The notes: generated from the sequence alone by a model not told the origin. 64,000 bases of DNA from Selaginella moellendorffii (GCF_000143415.4 NW_003314396.1:100895-164894), one strand, 5' to 3'; positions 42,229 to 53,179 are shown, counted from the stretch's first letter. Program-made: numbers and translations.

Positions 42229-43384
42229 TGTAAGGAACCGACTCCCCGAGATGTCGTAGGCTAAAGGATCCCCAAAAGCTTGACCAAAATGACAAAGAGT
42301 TCATCGGATGGGACCAAGTCGAGGATCGAGTCCAAGACCGACTCTAGGACCGAGTTCGAGATAGAGTCCGGAATCGAGTCCGAGACCGACTCGGGGAACG
42401 AGTTCGAGTCCGAGTTTGAGACCGAGTTCGAGACGGAGTCCGAGATCCGAAATCAGGGCCGAGACCGAGTCCGAGGTCGAGTCCAAGGTCGGGTCCGAGA
42501 TCGGGTCCGAGATCGAGTCCGAGATTGAGTCCGAGACCGAATCCGAAGTCGGATCCGAAATCGGGTCCGAGATCGAGCCAGAGACTAAGTCCAAATACTA
42601 ATACGGGTCAAGGGGTGAAAGCCCAAAGCGTGCGTCTCCCAGGGGGGGGGGGCTGCAGGGGGTTCCAAAAGTATAGTAGGGATAGTGAGGTCCAGGAACC
42701 AGTTTTGAAGGGACTCTCCAGTTGGGCTTCCAAACCGACTTGAGGTTGAGACTGGGACCGAGGGGCCTTGGGTGGGAGTGAGCATGGACTTGGCTGGTGC
42801 CGGAGGGGCCATCCAAGGAAGTGCTCAAGAGCAGCTCCCACTCTCGAAGGAAACCGACTGCGGTGCTCCCGGCTCAGGTGGAGTGGTGCCCCACTTGAGT
42901 ACCTTGTGGCTCATTGGTCCTCGCCCTTCCGGGGGCTTGGGCCTTCCCTTCGGGATGGAAGAGGGGGGGTAGAGGTACCCATACCGGGCTGTTAGGCCAC
43001 GGTGTTTCGCCCCGACGTCCCGAAGTAAGTGCTGCACCCAAGGCTTGGGATTTAGAGGGTCCCATGATCAAGTCTTGTGGTACCAAGGGGTGTTAGGAAT
43101 CTGGAGGCTTGGTGTGCTTGGCTGCTTGTGTCTGCGGGGAGTGTAGCCGAACCTTAAGTCCAGTCTAACCCGGGGAGGGGGATTGGGAGAGATTTGGGAA
43201 TCCGTAGATGGATGGCTAACACTCCGTTGCTCGTGCAGTGAGTAGCTGAAACCAAGTAGGACCAAGTAGGAGCTGGTACCATAGGCGAGAACCTTGGCGA
43301 GGGAACTTAGCACAAGCCAAGGCAGAGTTGGTCGGATAGACGAGGTGAGCTAGCAAATTGGAAAGGAAAAATTTGTGGCTTACA
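42229..43384 (+). mobile_element. Family B 3' LTR
   Basis: TGTAAG...CTTACA, 1156 bp, followed by the right target duplication GTGGG at 43385-43389. Confidence 0.92.
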
Positions 43385-44336
43385 GTGGGCTCATGCAATT
43401 TTGAACCCAAAAATGCACCAAAAAATGCTCGACTAGCATTATTCTTTGAATGGCGTGTGGCCTTATATTGCCATAAATGGACGTACACACACAGCATAAT
43501 TATTCTTTTACACGGCGAATAATCTTGGCGCGGATCGCTGACACGGCATGGCAAAGTTCGAATCACTGACATGGCACAGCTGGATCGAGGCAAGGACATG
43601 ATGTGACAAAGTTCAACCTCCAACAGCAAAATCTAGAAGCTACTCAGTTTGAAATTTGTCAGAGGAATCATAAGATCTGGTTTGTCAGAGGATTTGATGT
43701 GACGTTCAAGCATGTGTTATTTTTGAATTTTCGAACTCATTCCTAGGTCTATCATTTTTGTGCGCCGTGTTCTTGGTTCCGCTGAGCGCAGTGAGCACTG
43801 CTTGTGTAAGCGGCGTTGTGAGCTGTGGTTTATGCGTCTACAAGCGGTTGCGGCATTGCGAGCGCCATTGCGAGCGGCAGTTTATGCGAATGGCAGTTTA
43901 TGCGAGCGGCGCTACGAGCAGTTGCAGTGTTGCGAGCGGCGCTACGAGTAGTTGCGGTGTTGCGAGCGGCACTGTCTTTGGTGTGGCTACCGCTTCCTCT
44001 TGATATTCGGCACTTGTGCTTCCTGGTATGTTCACTATGGAATGGCTTAGGACCACATTTAGAAATGGCATGAGGCCACATGCCATCTTGGGCCCTTGCA
44101 ATTTCATGGCTAGCGTATTGTCATGTATGTTTTTACTTGCCTGCAGCTGTGTGTATATCAAGATAGCATGAGGCCTCATGCCAATTTTGTGAATGCAAAA
44201 TTTCACGTGGGTGTCAATAGCATGTTTGAATAATGGCATGTGGCCTCATGCTATTGAGGTTGTTTGGTATGTTATGATTTTGGCCATTCTCCAATCATTT
44301 TTTGTATGGTCTTAACTTCTTTTCTGCACTTTCAGA
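43385..44336 (+). promoter_or_regulatory. Right half of the divergent spacer and leader of the transposase-like gene
   Basis: Contains the GCGAGCGG minisatellite (about 43780-43975). Palindromes lie at 43450-43474 (degenerate), 44065-44086, 44163-44184 and 44233-44254. A pyrimidine-rich acceptor (CTGCACTTTCAG) precedes the ATG of the first recognisable coding block, suggesting a 5' untranslated intron. Segments match the left half near 34590-34680. Confidence 0.5.
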
Positions 44337-44972
44337 ATGGCCTTCAGGGTTGGGGAAAAGGTTTACATTTTGAATGGTGGGAAGAGAGTTGCAAAAGGGA
44401 CCCTTGTGTCTATGGATCAGAACTTTGTTATACACTGTCAAAGGCTTGGGGAAGGCAATGCTGCTGTATCAGTAGAGACTGTCTTCGATGGGAATGTGGT
44501 TGCTATTGAACGAGGAGAGATGGTCGTCGGGGTAAATATTGTTGTTGCCTTGAAAAATCTTCAGAAGAAAGCAGATGTTGGGGACAGTGCAAGTGCGACG
44601 CATGTTCCCTCCGTGGATTTTAAGAACCGTGCTACATGGATTCAGGCAAAGGTGTTTCTAAACAACCCCGAGGGGGAGGTGGTAGCTGAGGGCTTAGCCA
44701 CAGTTGTCGATCCAAGAGATGCGGTTGCTAATCAAGAATTGGGCTGGGATGATATTGGAGTTGCGATTTTAGAGGTTGTTGACACAGAAGAAAACAGTCT
44801 GACTATTGGAAGCATTGTACGGTGGAAATTGAGGCACTTAGTGTTTGAGAATGTGAAGGATTCACAATCAAACACCATTACAACTGATGACAGAACATCT
44901 CTTCATGGGAAAAGAAAGTACACCTTCCTAAAGCGCAGCCAAAGGGATCTAAGCAACGAACCGAAAAGGTAG
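44337..44972 (+). pseudogene. N-terminal block of the transposase-like gene
   Basis: 211 codons from ATG to TAG. It encodes a basic start, a beta-rich segment (KVYILNGGKRVAKGTLVSMD through VSVETVFDGNVV), then a second similar beta segment (ATWIQAKVFLNN onward). The pattern is weakly like the DUF8039/Tnp1-type domain found in plant transposon proteins, but I am not certain. It ends in KKYTFLKRSQ-like basic residues, and related sequence continues in another frame after about 44975. It could be a separate accessory protein. Confidence 0.45.
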
Positions 44973-44975
44973 AAA

Positions 44976-45585
44976 ATGGCGATGGAGGTTCGAATGGTCT
45001 CGACAGTTGCTTGTTGCAAGAGGAGGTGCTGTCAGCATGCTGAGGGATGCTATTGAAGAGGAGAGAGCAAGATACAAGACATTGTCCTAGAAGGCAGCTC
45101 CCAATTTTGTGTATGAGGCATTACGGTCATCTGTTGATGCTTCAGAACATCAGGTGGGGGGCATGGTCTTCCAGAGGGGTTTGGTCTGCATGAAGGCATG
45201 GAGAATCATTTATAGAGTCCCTCGAACCACATTCTATAGAATCAAAACTGAGTTCGAGGAACAAAGGGTTCAACAGGCAGTCCATGAGAACGACGGTACG
45301 CACAAAACCAGGGGTCATGTTGTATATGGAGAGGCAATCTTCAAGAGGTTTGTCGAGATATGTAGCGAGCAGCAACCACATAAAACCCACCTCTTGGAAG
45401 ATGGAACACGAGACACCCAACGAGTTCTCCCTTCCATGTATACCAAGGGGGCCATATTGGAAGATGTGAATCGGGAACTCCAGAGTAATGGCTACAGGAA
45501 GCTGAGCCAATCTAGATTTAGTAGATTGTGGAGCAACAAGTTCAGGGATGTGAGTATAGGAAAGTACTCCAGTTTTCAAAGTGTG
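44976..45585 (+). pseudogene. DUF7869-type transposase-like protein, N-terminal part
   Basis: The frame is open from about 45001 (RQLLVARGGAVSMLRDAIEE) except for TAG at 45088-45090, which fits CAG to TAG. It contains a Cys-containing helical segment (GLVCMKAWRIIYRVPRTTFY) and a helical SYLR-type DNA-binding-like region (VNRELQSNGYRKLSQSRFSR), as in the N-termini of DUF7869 proteins. Near 45577 the homologous sequence passes into another frame. Confidence 0.55.
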
Positions 45586-45938
45586 ACGAGTGCACTACTA
45601 TCAAAATGGCTTTGTCGAAGAATTCTTGCAGCGCTCAAGAGCGAGAGATGTTGGTTAGAAGGCGGCTCGACCACAACATCGAGCAGAGAAGCTGCAGGAC
45701 TGCATATTATCATAACAGGATTCTCTCCATGGAGAGACCTGACTCTTACTTCTGCATCATCCACGACAAAATGGATCAGAAAAAGACATGCTTACCTCGA
45801 CTCAATCCTGCCTCCAAGGCAATCTCTTCATCCATGCAGCTGCCTGTGTCTCTGTTTGGCATAATCGCTCATGGGCATGGTGCCCAGAACTATGGGAACT
45901 TCTTTGTACCTCTATGGGGTGGCGGGGTGCAAACATGA
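45577..45938 (+). pseudogene. DUF7869-like domain, first part
   Basis: It starts with FSKCDECTTIKMALSK, the Cys pair of these proteins. RLDHNIEQRSCRTAYYHNR and then IIHDKMDQKKTCLPR follow, where the Asp of xDxMDQ is the likely first acidic residue of an RNase H-like fold. The frame ends at 45936-45938 and the domain continues in another frame. Confidence 0.6.
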
Positions 45939-47401
45939 TGATTGCGTCCCTAGCAAAACACTTAAGGTCTCTACAAAGTGCGCAGACTGAGCTGAACGGC
46001 CAACCCTTGCATAAGGCCCTTGTCGATCGAACCCCATACAGGGTTCAGCTGGAGGAGGAGCAAAGGCTTGCAGTATCGCATGGGCCCCCATGCCATCCCA
46101 GTGAATATGTTGGCCGTCAGATTGTAGGGTTATCACGTGAGGCCTCATGCCATTCCGACGAGGCTGGTCGCCCGGTGAATGCACAGCCTCATCCAAACAA
46201 AGCAGAATCTCAAGGAAGTTCTTGCGGCCGATGTGGCCTTCCACCCCATCTTCTGCTCCAAACAGACAATGCTGGCAGTGAGAACAAAAACATGTACGTC
46301 TTCGCGTACTTGGCGATGCTTGTTGCCAAAGGCATATTTGAAACGGTTACACTTGGCTTTCTCATGGTTGGGCACACTCATGAAGACGTCGATGCCATGT
46401 TCAGTCACCTGGCAGAGTCCCTCCGGCAATCCAATGTCCTCACCCTCCCACAACTCTACGATGAATTCCAAAATTGCATCAAAGGCACTGTTGAAGCTGC
46501 ACTTGTGACAAAGGTTTCAAACTTTAAGGGGTTTGTAAGAGGCTACATCAGGGACGGATCCAAAACGCTGATTGGCCACTCCAAGCCTCTTCAGTTTCAT
46601 TTCAGCATGCGTGACGGTGCTCCAGTGATGAGGTACAAGATGAGAGAATGGGACACAGTGTGGCTGCCAGTGGACAGCATTGAACTCTTCAAGAGAGATC
46701 CCATAACTGGGGAACCTATGATTCCTCAGGGTTCCCCACGGCCGATGCACCCGGATGGACTCAAAGACCAGGAAAGTATAGTGGCCGGGATTAGACAGCA
46801 TATTGCCTTCTGGAAGAGGGTGTTGGTGTTTGGTGGAGAATCCTATTTTCAGAGGTGCAAGCCTTTGCTCGAATACTAGGAGAAGATTATATCTGCTATC
46901 CAAAATGGGCCAGTTGTATATGAAGAATTGGAAGAGTCCTTTTGGCCAGAACCCAGAGCACCAGATAGTAGCGGAACAATGTCCTCTAGAAATGCAGTGA
47001 CAGATAACGATGTTGAGGATCACTATTGTGGGCCGAGGAACAAGAAGCCGAATTCAGCATTCAATCCAGTACAGGTCTGCAAAGGAATGGTCGTGCTTGT
47101 CAGACCCAGTAATAAAAAACAAATGATATGGGTGGGGCGCTGCATCACTGATGTAGAGGAGGACACGGAAACTAACTCCTTCAATGTAACTGTGGAGTGG
47201 TTCAAGCCAAGTTCCGGATATACGAAGGATTGCCTAGAAAAGAGATGGGTGCTCAATCCAAGGGATCCCAGCATGAGCATATCGGTGGATAATGTTGTGC
47301 ATGGTTGGATGCGGAAGCAGAGTGCCACCATCACCTTGCCGGACCATGCAAGAGATGCAACAAGAGCATTCATAACCCGGGTTCAAGGTGAGATTCATTA
47401 A
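45918..47401 (+). pseudogene. DUF7869-like domain, core and C-terminal part
   Basis: It carries LLQTDNAGSENKNMYVFAYL (second acidic position) and VGHTHEDVDAMFSHLAESLR (third), the hallmark of DUF7869 proteins, which behave as transposases in plant and animal elements. An inserted stretch between 46070 and 46180 with two palindromes separates the parts and may be an intron or an insertion. TAG at 46877-46879 fits CAG to TAG, and the frame continues after it to 47401 with an SH3/Tudor-like segment (VVLVRPSNKKQMIWVGRCIT). The gene is not functional as it stands. Confidence 0.65.
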
Positions 47402-48012
47402 TATTCCTTTACTAAGTTTCTAATGTATTTTATTTCAAGGTGAACAATCCAAATCTGAATCAGAGGAGGCGTGATGGCATGTGGCCTTACGCCATTCCTA
47501 GGTGAGATGATACAAATAACAAGTATAAATTCTTAGTTGTTCTAGCAAATCTTACTTAAAGTTCAAGGTGAACAAGCCGAATATGAATTCATCAGATTGT
47601 TATAACAAATTGCGAGGTGATGGCATGAGGCGATACGCCATTTGAGAGTGGTAGCCATTCCTATATGAGGTGAGTGAAATATTTATTAGAAATACCTCAT
47701 TCAATTGTGCACTTCTAAATCTTGGTCCACTCAGTACTGTTTGCATGTTTCTATTTTAATTCTTTCTCTAAAATGTTATTTAGCATGTGGCTTCATGCCA
47801 TTGCTCTCCACAATCATGCATTGAATTTTTCTATCCTTGCATAATACTTCTCCATATATATAGCATGTGTGCACATGTGATATGGTTCATTAGGCCTGAT
47901 ATAGTGTGTGAGGTAAAACAAAGATGATGTGACATATGCATTTACCAATCACACGTGCATAAATCTAATAATATGGCGTGTGGCCCATATTAATGGCACA
48001 TAAACCCATATT
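47402..48012 (+). other. Intron-like region with palindromes and exon-like repeats
   Basis: A good donor follows CGGGTTCAAG at 47390. TTCAAGGTGAACAA occurs twice (about 47435 and 47562), each followed by a short Glu/Ser-rich open stretch. Palindromes lie at 47474, 47620 and 47780. No long coding block. Confidence 0.4.
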
Positions 48013-48372
48013 GTGGGCTTACGTGCTTTATGTACCATCATTCCCTTGCAGCGTGTGTGTTGGTTTCCTTTTATAACACAACAAACTCCATATTTTAGGG
48101 TGAAGAGCGTTCTCATGGCAAGCACAAAATCTGTAAGTGAGGCAGAAAAGGAGACAGAGAAGGAGATAGGTGAAGATGTAGAATATATAAGTCTTCCAAA
48201 CTCCCCGTACTATACTCCAGGTGATCATTTTTCTGAACAAACGGCAACATTAACAACTATTGAGAACACCCCAGTAACGTCAGAGACAACAATCCAAAGC
48301 AAAACAACTGACCCGGAGAAGGATGATAGTACCGCTGAGAGTACCAAAAAGGAGGTGTCCACTAGCGCTTAG
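48013..48372 (+). CDS. Possible terminal exon, Ser/Thr/Glu-rich
   Basis: An open stretch, most likely used from about 48113 (MASTKSVSEAEKETEKEIGE), encodes an acidic, Thr-rich tail ending VSTSA and a TAG. It contains no domain. Composition resembles low-complexity tails of transposon proteins. A palindrome follows eight bases after the stop. It may be a final exon of the transposase-like gene or an unrelated open frame. Confidence 0.3.
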   Translation: MGLRALCTIIPLQRVCWFPFITQQTPYFRVKSVLMASTKSVSEAEKETEKEIGEDVEYISLPNSPYYTPGDHFSEQTATLTTIENTPVTSETTIQSKTTDPEKDDSTAESTKKEVSTSA

Positions 48373-49000
48373 GCTTATAATGGCGTGTGCCCTCATGCCA
48401 TTTACTTGATCACCAAATACCTTTTTCCCTTTGCACTAGTATATCTTAATACCGGTTTGAGAAATAGAATGGCATGTGCCCTCAGGCCTTTCACCTTTGA
48501 AAGAAATGCAAGCCTCTATGTCGTAAAAAAAAGGTACTAGAGAAATTCCTTAATAATATGAATGTTATTTAGTTTCATGAAAATACACTAAGGGTCAAAT
48601 GAGTTAAATGACTTCTCCAGACTAGCAATGCCTCTTGCTACACCTTCACAATTAGATTCGTTAGAAAAAGATAACATTGAATAATATCTAAATGTTCTCA
48701 CCATTAAGTTATATGTCTGGCTAATAGGAATGACGTTCATCTTGGAAAGCTCACCACACGCTCAATGAACAAACAAATAGTGTGTGCGCGCATGCCATTG
48801 CTCTTCTTTAGCTTCAGATTCGGCTTGTTCACCTTGACAATGAGATTTATTATACAACCAGATGGACTCAGTCTGGACACAAATTCACCGCACTAGTCAC
48901 TATACCCCAGATATGTCTAGCCCCTAGACAAAAAACATATCATTTCACGTCATTTTCAAATACTTGAAAATTTGTATCTAGTCCCATTTTACTGAATAAA
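48373..49000. mobile_element. Right subterminal region of the TIR element
   Basis: AT-rich, with three palindromes (two degenerate) and no coding signal. Just inside the right TIR is GTCCCATTTTACT, a loose echo of the TIR core, as on the left side. Confidence 0.5.
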
Positions 49001-49021
49001 TCCCACTTTAACGAAATAGAG
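49001..49021 (-). repeat. Right terminal inverted repeat
   Basis: Exact reverse complement of 27866-27886. Outside it the sequence is a family B LTR (AGACCGAGTTCGAG). Confidence 0.85.
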
Positions 49022-49998
49022 TTTAGACCGAGTTCGAGATAGAGTCCGGGATCGAGTCCAAGGCCGAATCGGAGACCGAGTTCGAGACCGAGTTTGAGAC
49101 CAAGCTCGAGACAGAGTCTGAGATCCAAATCGAGTCCGAGACCGAGTCCGAGGTCGACTCCGAAGTCGAGTCCGAGATCGGGTTCGAGTCCAAATACTAA
49201 TACGGGTCAAGGGGTGAAAGCCCAAAGCATGCGTCTCCCAGGGGCGGGGGGGGGGGGCTGCTGGGGGTTCCAAAAGTATAGTAGGGAAGGGATAGTGAGG
49301 TCTAGGAATCAGTCTTGAAGGAACTCTCTAGTGGTGCTTCCAAACTGACTTGAGGTTGAGATTAGGGCCAAGGGGCCTTGGGTGGGAGTGAGCATGGGCT
49401 TGAGTGGTGCCAGAGGGGCCACCCAGGGAAGTGCTCAAGAGCAGCTCCCATTCCCGAAAGAGAAACCGACTGCGGTGCTCCTGGCTCATGTGGAGTGGTG
49501 CCCCACTTGAGTACCTTGTGGCTCATTGGTCCTCGCCCTTCCTAGGGGCTTGGGCCTTCCCTTCGGGATGGAAGTGGGGGGGTAGAGGTACCCATACCGG
49601 GCCGTTAGGCCACGGTGTTTCACCCCGATGTCCCAAAGCAAGTGTTGCACCCAAGGCTTGGGATTTAGAGGGTCCCATGATCAAGTCTTGTTGTACCAAG
49701 GGGTGTTAGGAACCTGACGGCTTGGTGTGCTTGGTTGCTTGTGCCTACAGGGAGTGTAGCCGAACCTTAAGTCCAATCTAACCCGGGGAGGGGGATTGGG
49801 AGGGATTTGGGAATCCGTGGATGGAAGGCTAACTCTCCGTTGCTCATGTAGTGAGTAGCTGAAACCAAGTAGGACCAAGTAGGAGCTGGTACAATAGGCG
49901 AGAACCTTGGCAAAGAAACTTAGCACAAGCCAAAGCAGTGTTGGTCGGATAGACGAGGTAAGCTGGCAAATTGGAAAGGAAAAATTTGTGGCCTACAC
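49022..49998 (+). mobile_element. Family B LTR fragment
   Basis: Follows LTR B from the GA-rich array (equivalent of about 11280) to an LTR end (CCTACA at 49998). A poly-G core lies at 49242-49258. The LTR start is missing, and the TIR boundary marks the break. Confidence 0.85.
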
Positions 49999-51590
49999 CA
50001 AGATGGACCCGAGATGGAGTCCGAGATGGAGTTCGAGATGGACCCGAGATGGAGTCCGAGATGGACCAAGACAGAGTCTGAGATGGACCCGAGATGGAGC
50101 CCGAGATGGACCGAGACAGAGTCCGAGATGGACCCGAGATGGAGTCCGAGATGGACCGAGACGGAGTCCGAGATGGAGTCTGAGAAGGACCCAAGATGGA
50201 GTCCGAGGTCGAGACCGGGACCGAGACCGAGACTGAGGCCCAGGCCGAGACTGAGCCCGAGCCCGAGTCCGAGTCCGAGTTCGAGTTCGAGTCCGAGTTT
50301 GAGTCTGAGAGGGTGAAAGCCCAAAGCGTTCATCTCCCAGACCTTGGGGGGTTTGGTGAGCTCCAAAAGTATAGTAAGGGGGAGGACTGCAGTGGAGCTA
50401 GTTTGGCCAGGAAAGGCCAGTTTGGCCCAAGAAGGCTAGACCCAGTGTTGGGTGATGAACTGACCACTGGGAAGTCCAAGACTAGAGTGAATACAGACCG
50501 ACAAATGGGGTAGCTTGGTGAAGTGTTCAAGAGTCGGCTCTAGTTTCCCTCAAGAGATCGACTGGCCGATGCTCCCAGTCCAAGTGTGGGTGGCACTACC
50601 ACTTGGATACCTAGTGTGGCTCAACAGAACCTCGCTCTAAGCCCATAGCTAGAGCACCTAAAGGCAGAAGGTGGGGAGAGTACCCACGGGGCTCGCGTAG
50701 GGCCACGGTGTTCTGAAATGTTGTCCCGAAGTCCCAAATGGGTGTAAGGAGGAGGAGAAATCCTCTAGTGTAGTGACTACGGATACGGTCACATGGTAAG
50801 GAAGTCCCAGAGGACAATGGGACTTAGTGGCCAGGCCTGCAGGCCTTGATCTAGTGGCAATGTTGGATACGGCCATGGACGGAAAAAGGACTTGGCAAGA
50901 ACTGACAAAGGGATGTTGGGGAAGGTTATTCCCCATATCTGTGGGCATCCTAAGGATGCTAAGGAGTGGATTTAGGATGACCACTCATGGATGGATGGCC
51001 CAGTCTTGGAGAGACGGGATTGTGATGCAAGTGGTATTGGACCACTAGTGCGGCAAAGGTGAATGGGCATGGCCTTAGCATAACGGGCCAATATGTTAGT
51101 GGTACCTTTGGGTGTTGGTCTTGGGATTGCACATGTAGAGCACTTAGACCAAGTGCAAGAGATGAGTGGCATGGATGCCATTCTCGGGACTAGCAAGTCC
51201 CAAGTCTAGAATTGGACTTAAGGAGGTCGTGAATGAGACTCCTCCAAGTGGTCAGAGGTGTGGTTAAGTGACTAAAGTAGAATGGAAAATTTAGTCACTT
51301 ACAACTTGGTATTGGAGCGGTTTCTTAGTCTGACTTTTATTGGTGCTCAAGTATATCACCATTGATGTTGGCATCAGAAGGTCCTAGGAGTGGGCCTATC
51401 CTTGAAGAGTAGCATGTCAAGAGGACATGGCTCTCCACTCAAATTCATGCATGAACTTGGGCGCGATATGGTGGATAGAAAAGGGCCAGTAAAGGAACGA
51501 CTTTGGGATCTTGGGAATAGTATAAGGATTTCCTCAGAGAGTTGAGGATGTGATCCAGATGAGCGTTTGACTTAGCAAACTGGTTGATGT
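49999..51590 (+). mobile_element. Family A fragment: LTR, primer site and start of internal region
   Basis: It joins directly to the LTR B end. The array (50003-50290) and the rest of LTR A end in CTTACA at 51303. The primer site TTGGTATTGGAGC is at 51306-51318, and internal sequence continues to about 51590, where similarity stops. Confidence 0.85.
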
Positions 51591-52810
51591 GGATTATCAG
51601 GGGAGTTTGTTTTGACATTGCAGAGTTCAACCATTAATGGCAATGAAGGAGAGGATGGTGGAGATCACTGGCCATATCTCTGCAGTAACGATTCTCACAT
51701 CAGAAAAGGAGGAAAACATTCTCAAAGCAAGAAAACAAAAAGGGAGTGTCAGTCATTACTCTTACCTATACATTATTGTAGAGCTCAAACAATGGAACTG
51801 CAAGTAGTTTGAGATTATTTGAAACAGCAAAGTATTGTCTTTCGGAGAGGAGAACCATGCAGAACTTCTTACACTCCTGACACAAAAATTAATAAAAGAA
51901 ATGAGAAGATCATACCAAAGAGTTATGAGTAACGAAGACTAAAGATTAATAACTTTGTTTTCGTGATGTGAGGAGGCTAGTAAGGATATAGCAGCATCTC
52001 AAAGTTTTGTCTCTACCAAATTGCTGCACACCTATACAATCTGGAAGATGGAAATGAACAAAACCAAAGTTCTTCTTTTATATCGTCATGTATTTCCATT
52101 GTACCTGCTAATTGGGTTAACCTGCTAAGTATTGTCTTTCAAGGAGGAGAACCACACAGAACTTCTTACACTTCTGACTCAAGAAATAATAAAAGAAATG
52201 AGAAGATCATACAAAAGAATTATGAGTAATGAAGGACAAAGATCAATACCTTTGGTTTGGTGATGTGAGGAGGGCAGTGAGGATATAGCAGCGTTTCAAA
52301 GTTTGGTCTCTACCAAATCTCTACACACCCTACAATCTGGAAGATGGAAACGAACAAAACCAAAGTTCTTCCTTTATATCTTCGTGTATTTCCATTGTAC
52401 CTGCCATTTGGGCTGGATTGAAGCTGTTGTTGGAGTAACCTTGCTCATGAGCTTACTCTTCAATCCTTCCACTCTAAACAATCATAGTTAGCAGCATGAA
52501 TGATGAAAGAAAGATTCTTTACTATTTTCTCCAGTCTCAAGTCTTCCTCTGGAAAACTTGAAAAACGTATTCTGCTGCTTGTGGGCAAGGCCAACCCTAC
52601 AAGATCTTCATTCCTGTCCCTTGTGATCTTTGTCCCTATCCCTTGCACCACCCTTCTTACCAACGCTGGCATTGCTGCTACATACATGTGACCAATCCCA
52701 ATCTCTTGGTGGAGAATTCTCGAGGCCTTGAGATCTTCTCACTAGTGATGCTGCTGCTGCTGCTGTGATTCTGGCTTACCTGTAGCATGAAGTCGACTCT
52801 ACCATTGGGA
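51591..52810. repeat. Unclassified repeat unit, two related parts
   Basis: A stretch near 51826-52010 (GCAAAGTATTGTCTTTCGGA, then AAATGAGAAGATCATACC) recurs at 52125-52300 and at 59945-60110. Downstream, 52435-52680 (TTGCTCATGAGCTTACTCTT, then CTTGAAAAACGTATTC and CCTGTCCCTTGTG) recurs at 60235-60460 and partly at 60865-60970. Open frames are short and poorly conserved, so it is probably non-coding. A CTG-rich stretch is at 52747-52765. Confidence 0.6.
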
Positions 52811-52927
52811 CTTTCAGACAGCCTTTCTGTCACCATACTATCATAAAAAGTTGTAACACGAAAAAGTTTAAAAGCATGATGATTAAAAAATGGTGCTCCA
52901 TATGTGATCCAAGACAAATTATAGCTC

Positions 52928-52955
52928 TTTAAGGAGAGAGAGAGAGAGAGAGAGA
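52928..52955 (+). repeat. GA dinucleotide microsatellite
   Basis: About twelve GA units in a row. Confidence 0.9.
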
Positions 52956-53179
52956 GTGCACTCAGATTTACATGCTGCCTTTCCCTGTTCCTCAACACCC
53001 TGTTGCTTTTCCTTGCTCTTGTTCGCCCTAAAAGCCACAATTCAATTTTTCTCTGATTTGAAAAGTTATGACCTTCCACAACTATATATCAACTGTTACA
53101 TTTTGGCATATGCCCAGAATAAGCGTCCCCAGTATATGCCATTATTATATTGGATCTTTCTTTTAAATATATAAGTACT

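Larger units (their letters stand above)
35552..43384 (+). mobile_element. Family B Ty3 chromovirus, full length
   Basis: LTRs are at 35552-36685 and 42229-43384, with primer site, gag, pol, chromodomain, polypurine tract and a GTGGG target duplication on both sides. The coding order is gag, protease, reverse transcriptase, RNase H, integrase, chromodomain, as in plant chromoviruses. Two in-frame stops in gag, a stop near 39568 and a 350-base assembly gap interrupt the coding region. The LTRs are very similar, so the insertion is fairly recent. Confidence 0.92.
43450..48798. repeat. 22-bp palindrome copies in the plus-strand gene half
   Basis: Besides those in the leader, copies lie at 46075-46096 and 46132-46153 (inside the transposase-like region), 47474-47495, 47620-47641, 47780-47801, 48380-48401, 48469-48490 (degenerate) and 48777-48798 (degenerate). 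A partial one is near 47973. The consensus is the same as on the other side, TGGCRTGNGGCCNCAYGCCA with outer A and T. Confidence 0.85.
27866..49021. mobile_element. Candidate two-gene TIR transposon (about 13.3 kb without its nested chromovirus)
   Basis: The bounds are a perfect 21-bp inverted repeat. Inside are two divergent gene regions: minus-strand ParB-like/FCP1-like (28305-33667) and plus-strand DUF7869-like transposase (44337-47401). A chromovirus with its own target duplication splits the central spacer. A 22-bp palindrome is scattered across both halves. A second, truncated copy at 7272-9337 carries the same terminal repeat. I find no clear target duplication, and the two flanks come from different repeats (C-related on the left, family B LTR on the right), so the ends could have been rearranged or could belong to different insertions. 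I cannot assign it to a known superfamily. Confidence 0.6.

Noticed and set aside
27858-49030. Target site duplication for the TIR element
   Set aside because: The bases outside the two TIRs (ATAAGAAG and TTTAGACC) do not match, so none is claimed.
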